A stretch of DNA of 64,000 nt from Mesoflavibacter sp037029465 (lineage in GTDB: Bacteria > Bacteroidota > Bacteroidia > Flavobacteriales > Flavobacteriaceae). A model generated the notes under the pieces. The model did not search any database and had not been told where the DNA came from. It saw nothing but the letters and a program-made list of their open reading frames with translations. How positions within the stretch are numbered: position 1 is the stretch's first letter; each line of letters opens with the position of its first letter. The DNA is taken from contig NZ_JAYMEM010000029.1 in assembly GCF_037029465.1 (NCBI RefSeq), positions 124,001-188,000 on the forward strand, given 5' to 3'. The translations under genes and the position numbers were made by a program. Positions 43,946 through 53,128 of this stretch are shown here, in pieces.

Positions 43946-46357
43946 ATGCAAACAAAAACTAACACAAAAAAAGACCTTTCTTTTGAAGACTTTAAAGCTG
44001 AAGTCCTTAACGATTACAAAGTAGCTGTAACTAGTAGAGAATGTAGTTTACTTGGTCGTAGAGAAGTGTTAACGGGTAAAGCAAAATTTGGAATTTTTGG
44101 TGATGGTAAAGAAGTACCTCAACTAGCATTAGCCAAAGCTTTTAAAAACGGAGATTTTCGTTCTGGTTACTACCGTGACCAAACGTTTATGATGGCTATT
44201 GATGAGCTTAATATTGAGCAGTTTTTTGCTGGTTTGTATGCCAATACAGACCTAAAAGAAGAACCTATGAGTGCTGGACGACAAATGGGCGGACATTTTA
44301 CCACGCATAGTTTAGACGAAAACGGAAACTGGAAAGATCTTACAAAACAGAAAAACTCAAGCTCAGACATCTCTCCTACTGCGGGACAAATGCCTAGATT
44401 ATTAGGTCTAGCACAAGCGTCTAAAATCTATAGAAATGTAGACGGTATTGACGCTGCAAAATTTTCTAACAAAGGAAACGAAGTTGCTTGGGGAACCATA
44501 GGTAACGCAAGTACAAGTGAAGGTTTATTTTTTGAAACCATCAATGCTGCTGGTGTTTTACAAGTCCCTATGGTTATTAGCGTTTGGGATGACGAATACG
44601 GTATTTCTGTACACGCAAAACACCAAACAACTAAAGAAAATATTTCTGAAATCTTAAAGGGATTTCAACGTGATAAAGACAATAAAGGATACGAAATTTT
44701 ACGCGTAAAAGGTTGGGATTATGTTAACCTAATCGAAACTTACGAAATGGCAGGTAAAATTGCCAGAGAAGAACACGTGCCTGTTTTAATTCATGTATTA
44801 GAATTAACGCAACCTCAAGGTCACTCAACCTCAGGATCTCATGAACGTTACAAATCTCAAGACCGTTTAACTTGGGAAAGAGAGCACGATTGTAACGTAA
44901 AAATGCGTGAATGGATGATTGCACACAACATTGCTACAGAAGACGAGCTTGAAACTCTTGAAAAAGACATTAAAAAACAAGTAAGAGATGGTAAAAAAGC
45001 AGCTTGGACAAGCTACTTAAAACCAATTCTTAAAGAAAAGTCAGAAATTATTTCATTACTAACTCAATTAGCAGCAACTAGCGCTAATAAAGTATTTATT
45101 GAAAAACTTGCTAACGAGCTTAAAGATATTAAAGAACCTAACCGTAAAGACGTCATTTCTACAGCTAGAAAAGCTTTACGTTATGTGATTTCTGAAGAAA
45201 GCCAAGCTAAAAATCAATTAGTAACTTGGATTGAAAACTATTTTGCAGAAATTCAACCAAAATACAGCTCAGACCTTTTAAACGAAACAGAAACAGCTGC
45301 AATTCACGTTAAGGAAGTAAAACCAACATACGATGAAAGACCAGAACAAGTTGATGGTCGTGTAGTGATACGTGATAATTTTGATGCTATTTTTAGTAAG
45401 TATCCAGAGACTTTAGTTTTTGGTGAAGACTCTGGTAATATTGGAGACGTTAACCAAGGTTTGGAAGGCTTACAAGAAAAGTATGGCAAATTACGTGTGG
45501 CAGATGCCGGTATTAGAGAAGCAACCATTGTTGGTCAAGGTATTGGTATGGCAATGCGTGGCTTGCGTCCTATTGCTGAAATTCAGTATTTAGATTACTT
45601 AATGTACGCGCTACAAATTATTAGTGACGATTTAGCAACAGTGCGTTACCGTACAAAATCAACACAAAAAGCACCATTAATCGTACGTACTCGCGGACAC
45701 AGATTAGAAGGTATTTGGCATTCTGGATCACAAATGGGTGGTATTTTAAACCTTGTTAGAGGTATTCATGTTTTAGTCCCAAGAAATATGACTAAAGCAG
45801 CTGGTTTTTACAATACATTATTAGAAAGTGATGAACCTGCATTGATTGTAGAATGTCTTAATGGATATCGTTTAAAAGAACCTATACCAAATAATATAGG
45901 TAAATTTAAAACACCTATTGGTGTTGTTGAAACTGTAAAAGAAGGTACTGACATTACATTAGTTTCTTACGGTTCTACGCTTAGAATTGTAGAGCAAGCA
46001 GCTAAAGAATTATTAGAAGTCGGTATAGACGCAGAAATTATTGATGTACAATCGTTATTACCTTTCGATTTAAATCATGATATAGTAAAAAGTGTAGCAA
46101 AAACAAACCGTTTAATGGTTATTGATGAAGATATGCCTGGCGGAGCTTCAGCATACATTTTAGATGAAATTATTAATAAACAAGGCGCTTTTAAATATTT
46201 AGATAGCGTACCAAAAACATTAGCTGCGCAACCGCATAGACCTGCTTATGGAACAGATGGAGATTATTTTTCAAAACCATCTATAGAAGATGTTTTTGAA
46301 GCTGTTTATGCTGTAATACACGAAGCTAATCCATCCGATTTTCCTAAATTGAGATAA
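43946..46357 (+). CDS. Alpha-ketoacid dehydrogenase E1, alpha-beta fusion
   Basis: The 803-residue protein joins both E1 subunits. The N-terminal half holds the alpha part (ThDP-binding region WGTIGNASTSEGLFFE, phosphorylation-loop-like STSGSHERYKSQDR), and the C-terminal half holds the beta part (FGEDSGNIGDVNQGLEGL, ADAGIREATIVGQGIGMAM, RTRGHRLEGIWHSGSQMG, YGSTLRIVEQAAKEL). It decarboxylates branched-chain or related 2-oxo acids and loads the lipoyl E2. The single-chain form is common in Flavobacteriia. No E2 or E3 gene lies nearby. Confidence 0.92.
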   Translation: MQTKTNTKKDLSFEDFKAEVLNDYKVAVTSRECSLLGRREVLTGKAKFGIFGDGKEVPQLALAKAFKNGDFRSGYYRDQTFMMAIDELNIEQFFAGLYANTDLKEEPMSAGRQMGGHFTTHSLDENGNWKDLTKQKNSSSDISPTAGQMPRLLGLAQASKIYRNVDGIDAAKFSNKGNEVAWGTIGNASTSEGLFFETINAAGVLQVPMVISVWDDEYGISVHAKHQTTKENISEILKGFQRDKDNKGYEILRVKGWDYVNLIETYEMAGKIAREEHVPVLIHVLELTQPQGHSTSGSHERYKSQDRLTWEREHDCNVKMREWMIAHNIATEDELETLEKDIKKQVRDGKKAAWTSYLKPILKEKSEIISLLTQLAATSANKVFIEKLANELKDIKEPNRKDVISTARKALRYVISEESQAKNQLVTWIENYFAEIQPKYSSDLLNETETAAIHVKEVKPTYDERPEQVDGRVVIRDNFDAIFSKYPETLVFGEDSGNIGDVNQGLEGLQEKYGKLRVADAGIREATIVGQGIGMAMRGLRPIAEIQYLDYLMYALQIISDDLATVRYRTKSTQKAPLIVRTRGHRLEGIWHSGSQMGGILNLVRGIHVLVPRNMTKAAGFYNTLLESDEPALIVECLNGYRLKEPIPNNIGKFKTPIGVVETVKEGTDITLVSYGSTLRIVEQAAKELLEVGIDAEIIDVQSLLPFDLNHDIVKSVAKTNRLMVIDEDMPGGASAYILDEIINKQGAFKYLDSVPKTLAAQPHRPAYGTDGDYFSKPSIEDVFEAVYAVIHEANPSDFPKLR

Positions 46358-46380
46358 ATAATTTTAAGTTTTAATTAAAA

Positions 46381-46412
46381 AAAAAGCGCATCTAAATTAG
46401 ATGCGCTTTTTT
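46381..46412. terminator. Bidirectional terminator
   Basis: AAAAAGCGCATCT and AGATGCGCTTTTTT form a long stem between two converging genes, with A and T tracts on both sides. Confidence 0.85.
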
Positions 46413-46430
46413 ATTGTATTTTATCAAATT

Positions 46431-47261
46431 CTATTGCTCTAAAAATTTAATTAATAGATTATTTAATTCTTCTTTGTGTGTGATATTTAAACCATGAGGC
46501 GCACCTTTAATAATATGAAATGTATTGTTTACTATTCCTTCAGCAGCTTGTTTTGATGACGTTTCAATAGGCACGGTATTGTCTGCATCTCCATGAATGA
46601 TTAACGTTGGCACGTCTACATTTTTTAATTCGTCTCTAAAATCGGTGTGCATCCAAGCTTTAGCCGCTTCAATTGTACCGCGTGGCGATGCATGAGAGGC
46701 TACAATAAAGTCATAATCTAATTGAGCTTGACTAATTCTATCTTTATTTTCTTCGTAGTTGTAAAACCCTTTAGAGAATTCTTTTAAAAATCCAACACGG
46801 TCATTTTCTAAAGCATCCTTAATGCCTAACAAGTCTTTTTCTGGTACTCCAGAAGGATTATCGCCTTTTTGTTTTACTAAAGGAATTATACTACTTATTA
46901 ATGCCGCTTTTTCAATATTATCTGTTCCGTAATCGGTGCAATATCTAACAACTTCTCCTCCACCCATAGAAAAACCAACAATAATGGCATTTTCTAATTC
47001 TAATTGAGTGATAATTTCATTTAAATCGCTTGCTAAAGATGAGTAATCGTACCCATTCCATGGGAAAGAACTAATCCCAAATCCACGTCTATCATAAGAT
47101 ATACAACGGTAACCAGCTTCTACAATCTTCCAAACTTGATGCTCCCAAGATTTTCTGCTTAGTGGCCAACCATGAATTAAAATAACTGGTTGTCCTTCGC
47201 CATAATCTTCATAAAAAATATCTACTATTTCTTCTGTATTTTCATTTGTAATAAAAGGCAT
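46431..47261 (-). CDS. Alpha/beta hydrolase (chloroperoxidase/esterase type)
   Basis: The 276-residue enzyme has the oxyanion motif ILIHGWPLSRKSW, the nucleophile elbow GFSMGGGE, acid in HGDADNTVP and catalytic His in GAPHGLN. This set matches non-haem haloperoxidase-type esterases, although real substrates are probably esters or lactones. It stands alone on the minus strand and converges with the E1 gene at a shared terminator. Confidence 0.92.
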   Translation of the reverse strand: MPFITNENTEEIVDIFYEDYGEGQPVILIHGWPLSRKSWEHQVWKIVEAGYRCISYDRRGFGISSFPWNGYDYSSLASDLNEIITQLELENAIIVGFSMGGGEVVRYCTDYGTDNIEKAALISSIIPLVKQKGDNPSGVPEKDLLGIKDALENDRVGFLKEFSKGFYNYEENKDRISQAQLDYDFIVASHASPRGTIEAAKAWMHTDFRDELKNVDVPTLIIHGDADNTVPIETSSKQAAEGIVNNTFHIIKGAPHGLNITHKEELNNLLIKFLEQ

Positions 47262-47406
47262 AATTAAAATTTAATTGGTTTACTTAAAGTTAAGTATTAA
47301 AGCGCGTTTTGATGTTAAACTAGTGATAAACTATTCTTCTATTGTGTTAAATAATAAACAAACAGAGTGATAATATTTTAATACCTTTAAGCTAAATTTT
47401 CAAACC

Positions 47407-47673
47407 ATGAGCACACCTAAAAAAGACTTAATAACAAGAGATTGGCTAGCTATTGAACGTACTAAACTAGCTAACGAAAGGACTTTTTTAGCCTATTTTA
47501 GAACCTTTTTAGTCATTTTAGGTACTGGTATAACTATTTTAAAAATTGAACTTTTTGAAGACTTAAAAACCTTCGGAGTTGTTTTGATTGCTATTGCTCC
47601 TGTCATTTTATTAATTGGTATTTTTAGACTCTTTAGAGTTAAAAATACGATTAGAAAACACTACAAAATATAG
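47407..47673 (+). CDS. DUF202-family membrane protein
   Basis: The 88-residue protein has the DUF202 start (RDWLAIERTKLANERTFLAYFRTFL) and two membrane segments, and a basic tail. The family function is unknown; members are small inner-membrane proteins (YidH-like). The next gene starts immediately after its stop codon, so the two are one unit. Confidence 0.88.
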   Translation: MSTPKKDLITRDWLAIERTKLANERTFLAYFRTFLVILGTGITILKIELFEDLKTFGVVLIAIAPVILLIGIFRLFRVKNTIRKHYKI

Positions 47674-48144
47674 ATGAAATCTGCTACTGTTGCCAATATA
47701 CGTAAAGAGTTAAAAAATAAATCTAACGAAGAATTAGCCGAGCTTTGTCTGCGATTATCAAGGTTTAAAAAAGAAAATAAAGAACTACTTACCTACTTAC
47801 TTTTTGAAGCCGACTACGAATCTGGTTATATTGAAACTATAAAAGCTGAAATTGACGAACAATTTGAGCAAATTAACACCAACAGCTTTTTTTATATAAA
47901 GAAAAGTGTTCGCAAAATTTTACGCAATACTAAAAAATACATCCGTTATTCTCTTAATAAAGAAACCGAAGTCGAACTTCTTTTGTATTTCTGTAAGAAA
48001 TTAAAAGCAATGAAACCTTCAATATCCAGAAACACGACCTTAACCAATCTTTACGACAGAAATATTATAGCAATTAAAAAGAAAGTAAAAAACCTACATG
48101 AAGACTTACAGTATGATTACAATTTAGAGTTAGAAGATTTATAG
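47674..48144 (+). CDS. Unrecognised charged helical protein
   Basis: The 156-residue protein is rich in Lys, Glu and Leu and almost entirely alpha-helical (ELAELCLRLSRFKKENKELLTYL, FFYIKKSVRKILRNTKKYIRYSL). No catalytic motif is visible. Its ATG directly follows the stop of the DUF202 gene. It may be a cytoplasmic partner of the membrane protein, which is inferred only from adjacency. Confidence 0.72.
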   Translation: MKSATVANIRKELKNKSNEELAELCLRLSRFKKENKELLTYLLFEADYESGYIETIKAEIDEQFEQINTNSFFYIKKSVRKILRNTKKYIRYSLNKETEVELLLYFCKKLKAMKPSISRNTTLTNLYDRNIIAIKKKVKNLHEDLQYDYNLELEDL

Positions 48145-48158
48145 TTTATCTATAAAAT

Positions 48159-49595
48159 TTACTGCATTTCAACAAACATATTTTCTGCGTAACGTAAACC
48201 TGTAGCTATTAAATTACTTCGATTTTTTGCTTTTTGGTCAAAGTCGTTAAGTTGTTCTCTATCTAATTTTCGTCCTCTAATAAAGACAAAACTTGGTTTT
48301 TGTAGCGTTGACAAGTCTGATAACGGATTATCTTCAGTAAGTATAAAGTTTGCTGTTTTACCAACTTCAATACTTCCTAAATCATTCATTATTTTGTGTG
48401 TTTTTGAAGCATTTATTGTAGCTGTTTTTAAAACCTCGTAATTTGACAATCCTGCCTCTTTATAAAAAGCTAATTCTTTGTGTAAGGAAAACCCTGGTAA
48501 GGTCACGCCAATTCCTGCATCAGTACCACTAATAATTACGCCACCAGCTTCATTAAGTTCTTTTATAATTTTTAAATGAAAATCATGTTGATTCTTGATA
48601 GTAATTTCAATATTTTCATCTCTTAATTTAGTATTTTGCCATCTATCAAACTGCGCTTTACTATCTACTTCTTTCAGTAAAGGATTCATATAAGCTAGTT
48701 CTTCTGAAGATAAAATTTGATCATCAATAATCATTTGATAAATGTTATTGTAAACGGTTAATGTTGGACAAAAGTGCGTGTTTTGATGATTTGAAAAATT
48801 ACTAATAACCGCTTTTAACTTTACCGTGTCTAAAGTATATTCTAAAGGTTGTTGTACAATATCTTCTGCATGTTCAATAGACTTAATCTGCGGATTAAAA
48901 TGATAACTGTAAGGCACTTTTTGTGATGGATGAGCTACAATATCCATATCTAATGCTTGTGTTTGTTCTAAAACTGCATCAAAAATATCTTTAGGTAACC
49001 CGTAGTAAGTTTTTATAAAATTATACCCTTTTTCTTTGTAACGTTTTATGTTTTCTTTGGCTTGCTCTGGTGATATCAAGTTTAAGTTATCGTCACCAAT
49101 AAATTCTGGTCCTGTTAATTTTGGTCCCGTTGTGTAAAAATTAGGTGCTAAAATTTCGTCATTATTTATTAACTCTTTAAACCTTAGATGCATTGGCATT
49201 CCCCAAACATTCCTAACCGAAGTTACACCGTTAGAAAGATACAGTCCAAGTTCATATTTATCCCAAACATGAACGTGCATATCTATTAAACCTGGCGACA
49301 AATACTTTTGTTGTCCATCAAAAACTTCTATGTTTTCAATTTTTATATGATCTGCTATTTGTTGGATTACACCTTCTTTTACATATACCATTTTATTAGT
49401 CAAAACAGTATCTATATGCATTGGGATAATATTTACGTTTTTTATGATGTACGAGTTGTTTTTTGCAGTCTGATTGTTTTTCACTTTTAAATAACTTGTA
49501 TTGTTATAATCTACAGCTACAATAATTAAAAGCGCTAGAACTAATAGTAAGATTAAGGCTAAAATAACCTTAAAGATTTTTTTTAGAATTTTCAT
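48159..49595 (-). CDS. Membrane-anchored amidohydrolase
   Basis: The 478-residue protein has a hydrophobic N-terminal anchor (FKVILALILLLVLALLIIVAV) and a metal-dependent amidohydrolase domain: GLIDMHVHVWDKYELG (HxH), IVAHPSQ and SIEHAEDI (His ligands), ISGTDAGIG (Asp), and IEVGKTANFILTEDNPL at the end. It probably hydrolyses a cyclic amide or dipeptide in the periplasm. It is single, with a hairpin terminator of the neighbouring operon just upstream. Confidence 0.9.
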   Translation of the reverse strand: MKILKKIFKVILALILLLVLALLIIVAVDYNNTSYLKVKNNQTAKNNSYIIKNVNIIPMHIDTVLTNKMVYVKEGVIQQIADHIKIENIEVFDGQQKYLSPGLIDMHVHVWDKYELGLYLSNGVTSVRNVWGMPMHLRFKELINNDEILAPNFYTTGPKLTGPEFIGDDNLNLISPEQAKENIKRYKEKGYNFIKTYYGLPKDIFDAVLEQTQALDMDIVAHPSQKVPYSYHFNPQIKSIEHAEDIVQQPLEYTLDTVKLKAVISNFSNHQNTHFCPTLTVYNNIYQMIIDDQILSSEELAYMNPLLKEVDSKAQFDRWQNTKLRDENIEITIKNQHDFHLKIIKELNEAGGVIISGTDAGIGVTLPGFSLHKELAFYKEAGLSNYEVLKTATINASKTHKIMNDLGSIEVGKTANFILTEDNPLSDLSTLQKPSFVFIRGRKLDREQLNDFDQKAKNRSNLIATGLRYAENMFVEMQ

Positions 49596-49694
49596 GAAGA
49601 TGATTTTTTTGATGATTGATTATTAGCGATTTAAAACTAAAATACTAAGTTTTAAAGTGCAAATATAGTTATTATCTTCAATTGATTTGAAATA

Positions 49695-49725
49695 AAAAAA
49701 GCAAGCTAAAACAGCTTGCTTTTTT
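49695..49725 (-). terminator. Terminator of the qorB-like / LigB-type operon
   Basis: A perfect stem of AAAAAGCAAGCT with AGCTTGCTTTTT lies 25-55 bp after the dioxygenase stop, with A and T tracts on both sides. Confidence 0.85.
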
Positions 49726-49748
49726 AATACTAAAAATTAAAATTAAAT

Positions 49749-50636
49749 CTATCCAAATTTAACGCTGGTCATAGATAAAGATCCTCCTAAATATTGATCG
49801 TTAAATAGTAGTTTTTCATCTTTATTGTCTGCCATAGCCATTACATAAATTAATGGTAAATAATGCTCTGGTGTTGGTATTGCTAGATTAAATGCTTGTG
49901 TTTGATTTTTATAATCTATTAACTGTTTATGGTTACTACTTAAAATCCATTCTTTCATTTTTGTGTTAGCTTCTATTGCCCAATCGTAACCATAATTATC
50001 GTTAATTTTTGACCACTCTATTCGTCTTAAATTATGCACCATATTACCACTACCTACAATTAAAACTCCTTTATCTCTTAATCGGTTTAACTGTTGTGCT
50101 AAATCAAAATGCTGTTGTCCGTTTAGTGTGTAATCTAAACTTAACTGTATAACAGGCACATCTGCTTTAGGAAACATATGTTTAACTACTGTCCAAGCAC
50201 CATGATCTAATCCCCATTGATGATCCAAATGTACTGTATCTTCAGGTTGTACTATGGTAGAAATCTCCTTAGCCAATTCTGGATGTCCTGGAGCAGGATA
50301 TTGTACTTCGTAAAGTTCTTTAGGAAAACCTCCAAAGTCATGAATGGTCTTTGGAAACTCCATTGCAGTCACTTTTGTTCCTTTTGTTTCCCAATGTGCC
50401 GAAATAACAACAATTGCGTTTGGTTTTTCTAATAATTCACCTTGTTTTTTAAATCCTTGAACAAATTGATTGTCTTCAATTCCGTTCATAGGCGAACCGT
50501 GTCCTAAAAAAAAGACAGGCATTCGTTTTGTAGATTTAAACGTACTAGATAATTTTTCTAAAGAATTTAAAGAAGTAACCATAGGTATTGCTGCACTTGT
50601 TAAGCCTAAATTTATTATAAAATCTTTACGATTCAT
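49749..50636 (-). CDS. 4,5-DOPA dioxygenase extradiol-like (LigB/YgiD family)
   Basis: The 295-residue protein has LigB-type motifs: FLGHGSPM, VVISAHWET, HQWGLDHGAW and GSGNMVHNLRR, with the His residues that hold the metal. It would open an aromatic diol ring. The N-terminal ~35 residues (NRKDFIINLGLTSAAIPMV) look like a Tat-type or other export signal, although the twin Arg is Arg-Lys. It lies 2 bp after the reductase gene, under the same operator region as the HxlR gene, so quinone or catechol stress is a plausible inducer. Confidence 0.88.
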   Translation of the reverse strand: MNRKDFIINLGLTSAAIPMVTSLNSLEKLSSTFKSTKRMPVFFLGHGSPMNGIEDNQFVQGFKKQGELLEKPNAIVVISAHWETKGTKVTAMEFPKTIHDFGGFPKELYEVQYPAPGHPELAKEISTIVQPEDTVHLDHQWGLDHGAWTVVKHMFPKADVPVIQLSLDYTLNGQQHFDLAQQLNRLRDKGVLIVGSGNMVHNLRRIEWSKINDNYGYDWAIEANTKMKEWILSSNHKQLIDYKNQTQAFNLAIPTPEHYLPLIYVMAMADNKDEKLLFNDQYLGGSLSMTSVKFG

Positions 50637-50638
50637 AG

Positions 50639-51505
50639 TTAACTATAAATTTCTGAAATAAATTGTTGAGCTGTTTTAGGTTTTCTTCCTAAAAATTGCT
50701 CTAAAGTATTATTTTCTAGTTGTAATTCTCCTTTAGCTTGTGCTACAGAAAAAGATGTTAACATACCAATATACTCTTCTGGTACATTATTTTCTTTTAA
50801 AATAATTTGATAAGTATCTGGTTTTGGTGATGTATAATTTACGGTTTCACCTTTAATACTTGATAATTGATTTGCAACCTCTTGATAGGTCACTGCTTCA
50901 TTATTTACTAATGGATAGGTTTGATTTTTATGTCCACTTGTAGTTAATACATGAGCTGCAGCTTCTGCTAACTCTGCTCTTAACACTGAGTTTGATTTAC
51001 CATCTTCTGCAGGTAGTAAAATACCATCTTCAAGAACATTTTCACCTAAAAACATTGGTAAAATATCTAAGTATAAACCGTTTTGTAAAATAGCATAATC
51101 TATACCACTATCTTTTATCCATTGCTCTGTTTTTTGATGTGTGTCTTGTAAAAATTCAATTGCAGAATCTTTAGCATCTACATTTCTTATAAAAGAAGTG
51201 TAAGCAATAAAGTCTACTCCTGCTTCTTTTGCTGCATTAACAACATTTTTATGTTGTGCTTCTCTAGTACCAATTTCGCTACCAGATACAAACAATAATT
51301 TATCAACGCCTTTAAAAGCTTCAACTAAACTATTGTAATCATTATAATCTCCTATTTTAATGTTTAATCCTTTTTCTTTTAAAGCTTTACCTTTTTCTTC
51401 AGATCTAACTAAAGCTGAAATATTTGATGGCTCTACACCTTTTTCTAATAAAGAGTTTATTGCATGTGTACCATATTCTCCGGTTGCTCCTGTAACTAAT
51501 ATCAT
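50639..51505 (-). CDS. NmrA/QorB-like NAD(P)H quinone or azo reductase
   Basis: The 288-residue atypical SDR has the cofactor motif ILVTGATGEYGTHAI, VDKLLFVSGSEIG and the NmrA-type C-terminal half (ELAEAAAHVLTTSG). It resembles QorB-type quinone reductases. It is divergent from an HxlR regulator, a layout seen for electrophile- or quinone-inducible reductases, and leads the dioxygenase gene by 2 bp. Confidence 0.9.
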   Translation of the reverse strand: MILVTGATGEYGTHAINSLLEKGVEPSNISALVRSEEKGKALKEKGLNIKIGDYNDYNSLVEAFKGVDKLLFVSGSEIGTREAQHKNVVNAAKEAGVDFIAYTSFIRNVDAKDSAIEFLQDTHQKTEQWIKDSGIDYAILQNGLYLDILPMFLGENVLEDGILLPAEDGKSNSVLRAELAEAAAHVLTTSGHKNQTYPLVNNEAVTYQEVANQLSSIKGETVNYTSPKPDTYQIILKENNVPEEYIGMLTSFSVAQAKGELQLENNTLEQFLGRKPKTAQQFISEIYS

Positions 51506-51549
51506 TTTTTTGTGTTTTTAATTATTATTTGAAACAAAATTAATACTTT

Positions 51550-51607
51550 TACTATATAAAGTATACTTAATACTTATAAAATATTAGTATAGTTAAGTAT
51601 AGTTAAA
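51550..51607. promoter_or_regulatory. Probable HxlR operator region
   Basis: Between the divergent genes lie AAGTATACTTAATACTT (51560-51575) and a direct repeat TATAGTTAAGTATAGTTAA (51588-51606), all built on the core AGTATA/TATACT. These are suitable dimer sites for the HxlR protein and cover the expected promoters of both genes. Confidence 0.55.
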
Positions 51608-51623
51608 TTTTAAATAACTAAAA

Positions 51624-51986
51624 ATGAGCGAAATAAAAGACATCTCAACAGTTAAAGCTTGTCCAAGACAATTTGTTTTAGCGATTAATGATACTTTAAA
51701 TGTATTAAGCGGAAAATGGAAATTACCAATAATAGCTTCTTTACTTTACGGAAAATCAAGATTTAAAGACATACAAGAAAACATTGAAAAAATAACACCA
51801 AGAATGTTATCTAAAGAATTAAAAGATCTCGAATTGAACGGTGTTGTTAAACGTACTGTCTACGACTCTACTCCTATTTTAATCGAGTATTCTTTAACAA
51901 AATCTGGAGAAGATATCTTAAAAGTTTTAGACGCTATGGTAGATTGGGGCATTGCCCACAGAACAGAAACTTTATCTAAAGCATAA
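51624..51986 (+). CDS. HxlR-family transcriptional regulator
   Basis: The 120-residue protein has the HxlR winged helix: CPRQFVLAINDTLNVLSGKWKLPII, FKDIQENIEKITPRMLSKEL and LIEYSLTKSGEDIL. The Cys at residue 13 sits where HxlR-type redox sensors (YodB, QorR) have their reactive Cys. It should repress the divergent reductase-dioxygenase genes until an electrophile modifies it. Confidence 0.92.
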   Translation: MSEIKDISTVKACPRQFVLAINDTLNVLSGKWKLPIIASLLYGKSRFKDIQENIEKITPRMLSKELKDLELNGVVKRTVYDSTPILIEYSLTKSGEDILKVLDAMVDWGIAHRTETLSKA

Positions 51987-52016
51987 AAAAAAGCGAACTT
52001 TAAGTTCGCTTTTTTT
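51985..52016. terminator. Bidirectional terminator
   Basis: AAAAAAAGCGAACTT and AAGTTCGCTTTTTTT form a perfect stem between the HxlR gene and the converging PfpI-type gene. Confidence 0.85.
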
Positions 52017-52035
52017 ATTAAAAGATATTTGAGTA

Positions 52036-52596
52036 TTATGCAGTTTGCATTTGATGTTTACCTTCGTAAACTTCTTCGATTAATTTACTCTTAAATGCTG
52101 GTAAATCGTTTGGGTTACGACTTGTCACCAATCCTTCGTCTACAACTACTTCGCTGTCTTCCCATTTTGCTCCTGCATTTACTAAATCTCTTTTAATAGA
52201 ATCGTATGATGTAATTTTTCGTCCTTGTAAAACATCTGCTTCTGCTAAGATTGATGGTGCGTGGCAAATTGCTCCTACAGGCTTCTTGTTAGCAAAAAAT
52301 GATTTTACAAAACGTACTGCATCTTCGTTTCTTCTTAATGTATCAGGATTCATAACGCCTCCTGGCAGTATTAACGCATCATAAGTTTCTTGCGATGCTT
52401 CACTGATAGTTTTATCTACGTCATATTCGTTACTCCAGTTACCGTCTTCCCATCCTTTAATCTTTCCTGATTTCTCAGAAACAATATGAACGTCTGCTCC
52501 TGCTTCTTTTAAAGCATTCATTGGTTCTTTTAATTCGCTTTCTTCAAATCCATTGGTTGCTAAAATCGCAACTTTCTTTCTATCTAAATTTTCCAT
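52036..52596 (-). CDS. DJ-1/PfpI-family (type 1 glutamine amidotransferase-like) protein
   Basis: From the ATG at 52596 the protein is 186 residues, starting MENLDRKKVAILATNGFEESEL; an upstream ATG at 52638 adds a basic tail of unlikely use. The nucleophile elbow PVGAICHAPSIL with Cys-His and the Glu in FEESEL are present. Relatives are glyoxalases, deglycases or proteases of general stress. It is monocistronic. Confidence 0.92.
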   Translation of the reverse strand: MENLDRKKVAILATNGFEESELKEPMNALKEAGADVHIVSEKSGKIKGWEDGNWSNEYDVDKTISEASQETYDALILPGGVMNPDTLRRNEDAVRFVKSFFANKKPVGAICHAPSILAEADVLQGRKITSYDSIKRDLVNAGAKWEDSEVVVDEGLVTSRNPNDLPAFKSKLIEEVYEGKHQMQTA

Positions 52597-52762
52597 TTTT
52601 GATTGTTTTTTGTGATTAATATTTCTTTTTCGTTTCATCTAAGTTACTAAAAATGAATGCTAAAGACGAAAATCAAAAAGGGTTTAACCATACTTTAATA
52701 TCAAGTGTTAAAGAATGAATGTGTTGTGTTAAAAACAACTATAAAACGTTAAAAAGACTGAA

Positions 52763-53128
52763 TTATTTAGGCTCAATAATCAAGTAAACCGAAGTGCTAT
52801 CACCAACATTTAATACTTCATGTTGTGTGATTTTATCTTTACTCCACGTTGTGCCCGTTGGTACGCTAATAGTTTTTGTTCCTGAAGTATCTGTAATTTT
52901 AAATGTACCACCGTTTAGAGTATAGCCAAAGTGCGGATTGTGATAATGCTTTTGATGTCCAACACCTGGCGGAAATGTACATTTTAATATGCGTTGTTGT
53001 TTAGTGTCTTGCAAAACTTCGCATACTTTTTTACCGTTCCAACCAGCTTCTAAAGGATCTGGAAGTGTTTGTGTTGTTTTACAAGAAAACAATGAAAAAA
53101 TTAATACTATTGAAATAAGGTATTTCAT
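52763..53128 (-). CDS. Cupin-domain lipoprotein
   Basis: The 121-residue protein has a lipobox (SIVLIFSLFSC, Cys 16) and a small cupin barrel with the metal-binding pattern KCTFPPGVGHQKHYHNPHFGYTL and KDKITQHEVLN. It probably binds a small ligand or metal in the periplasm. Its start touches the stop of holA, so it may be translated together with it. Confidence 0.85.
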   Translation of the reverse strand: MKYLISIVLIFSLFSCKTTQTLPDPLEAGWNGKKVCEVLQDTKQQRILKCTFPPGVGHQKHYHNPHFGYTLNGGTFKITDTSGTKTISVPTGTTWSKDKITQHEVLNVGDSTSVYLIIEPK

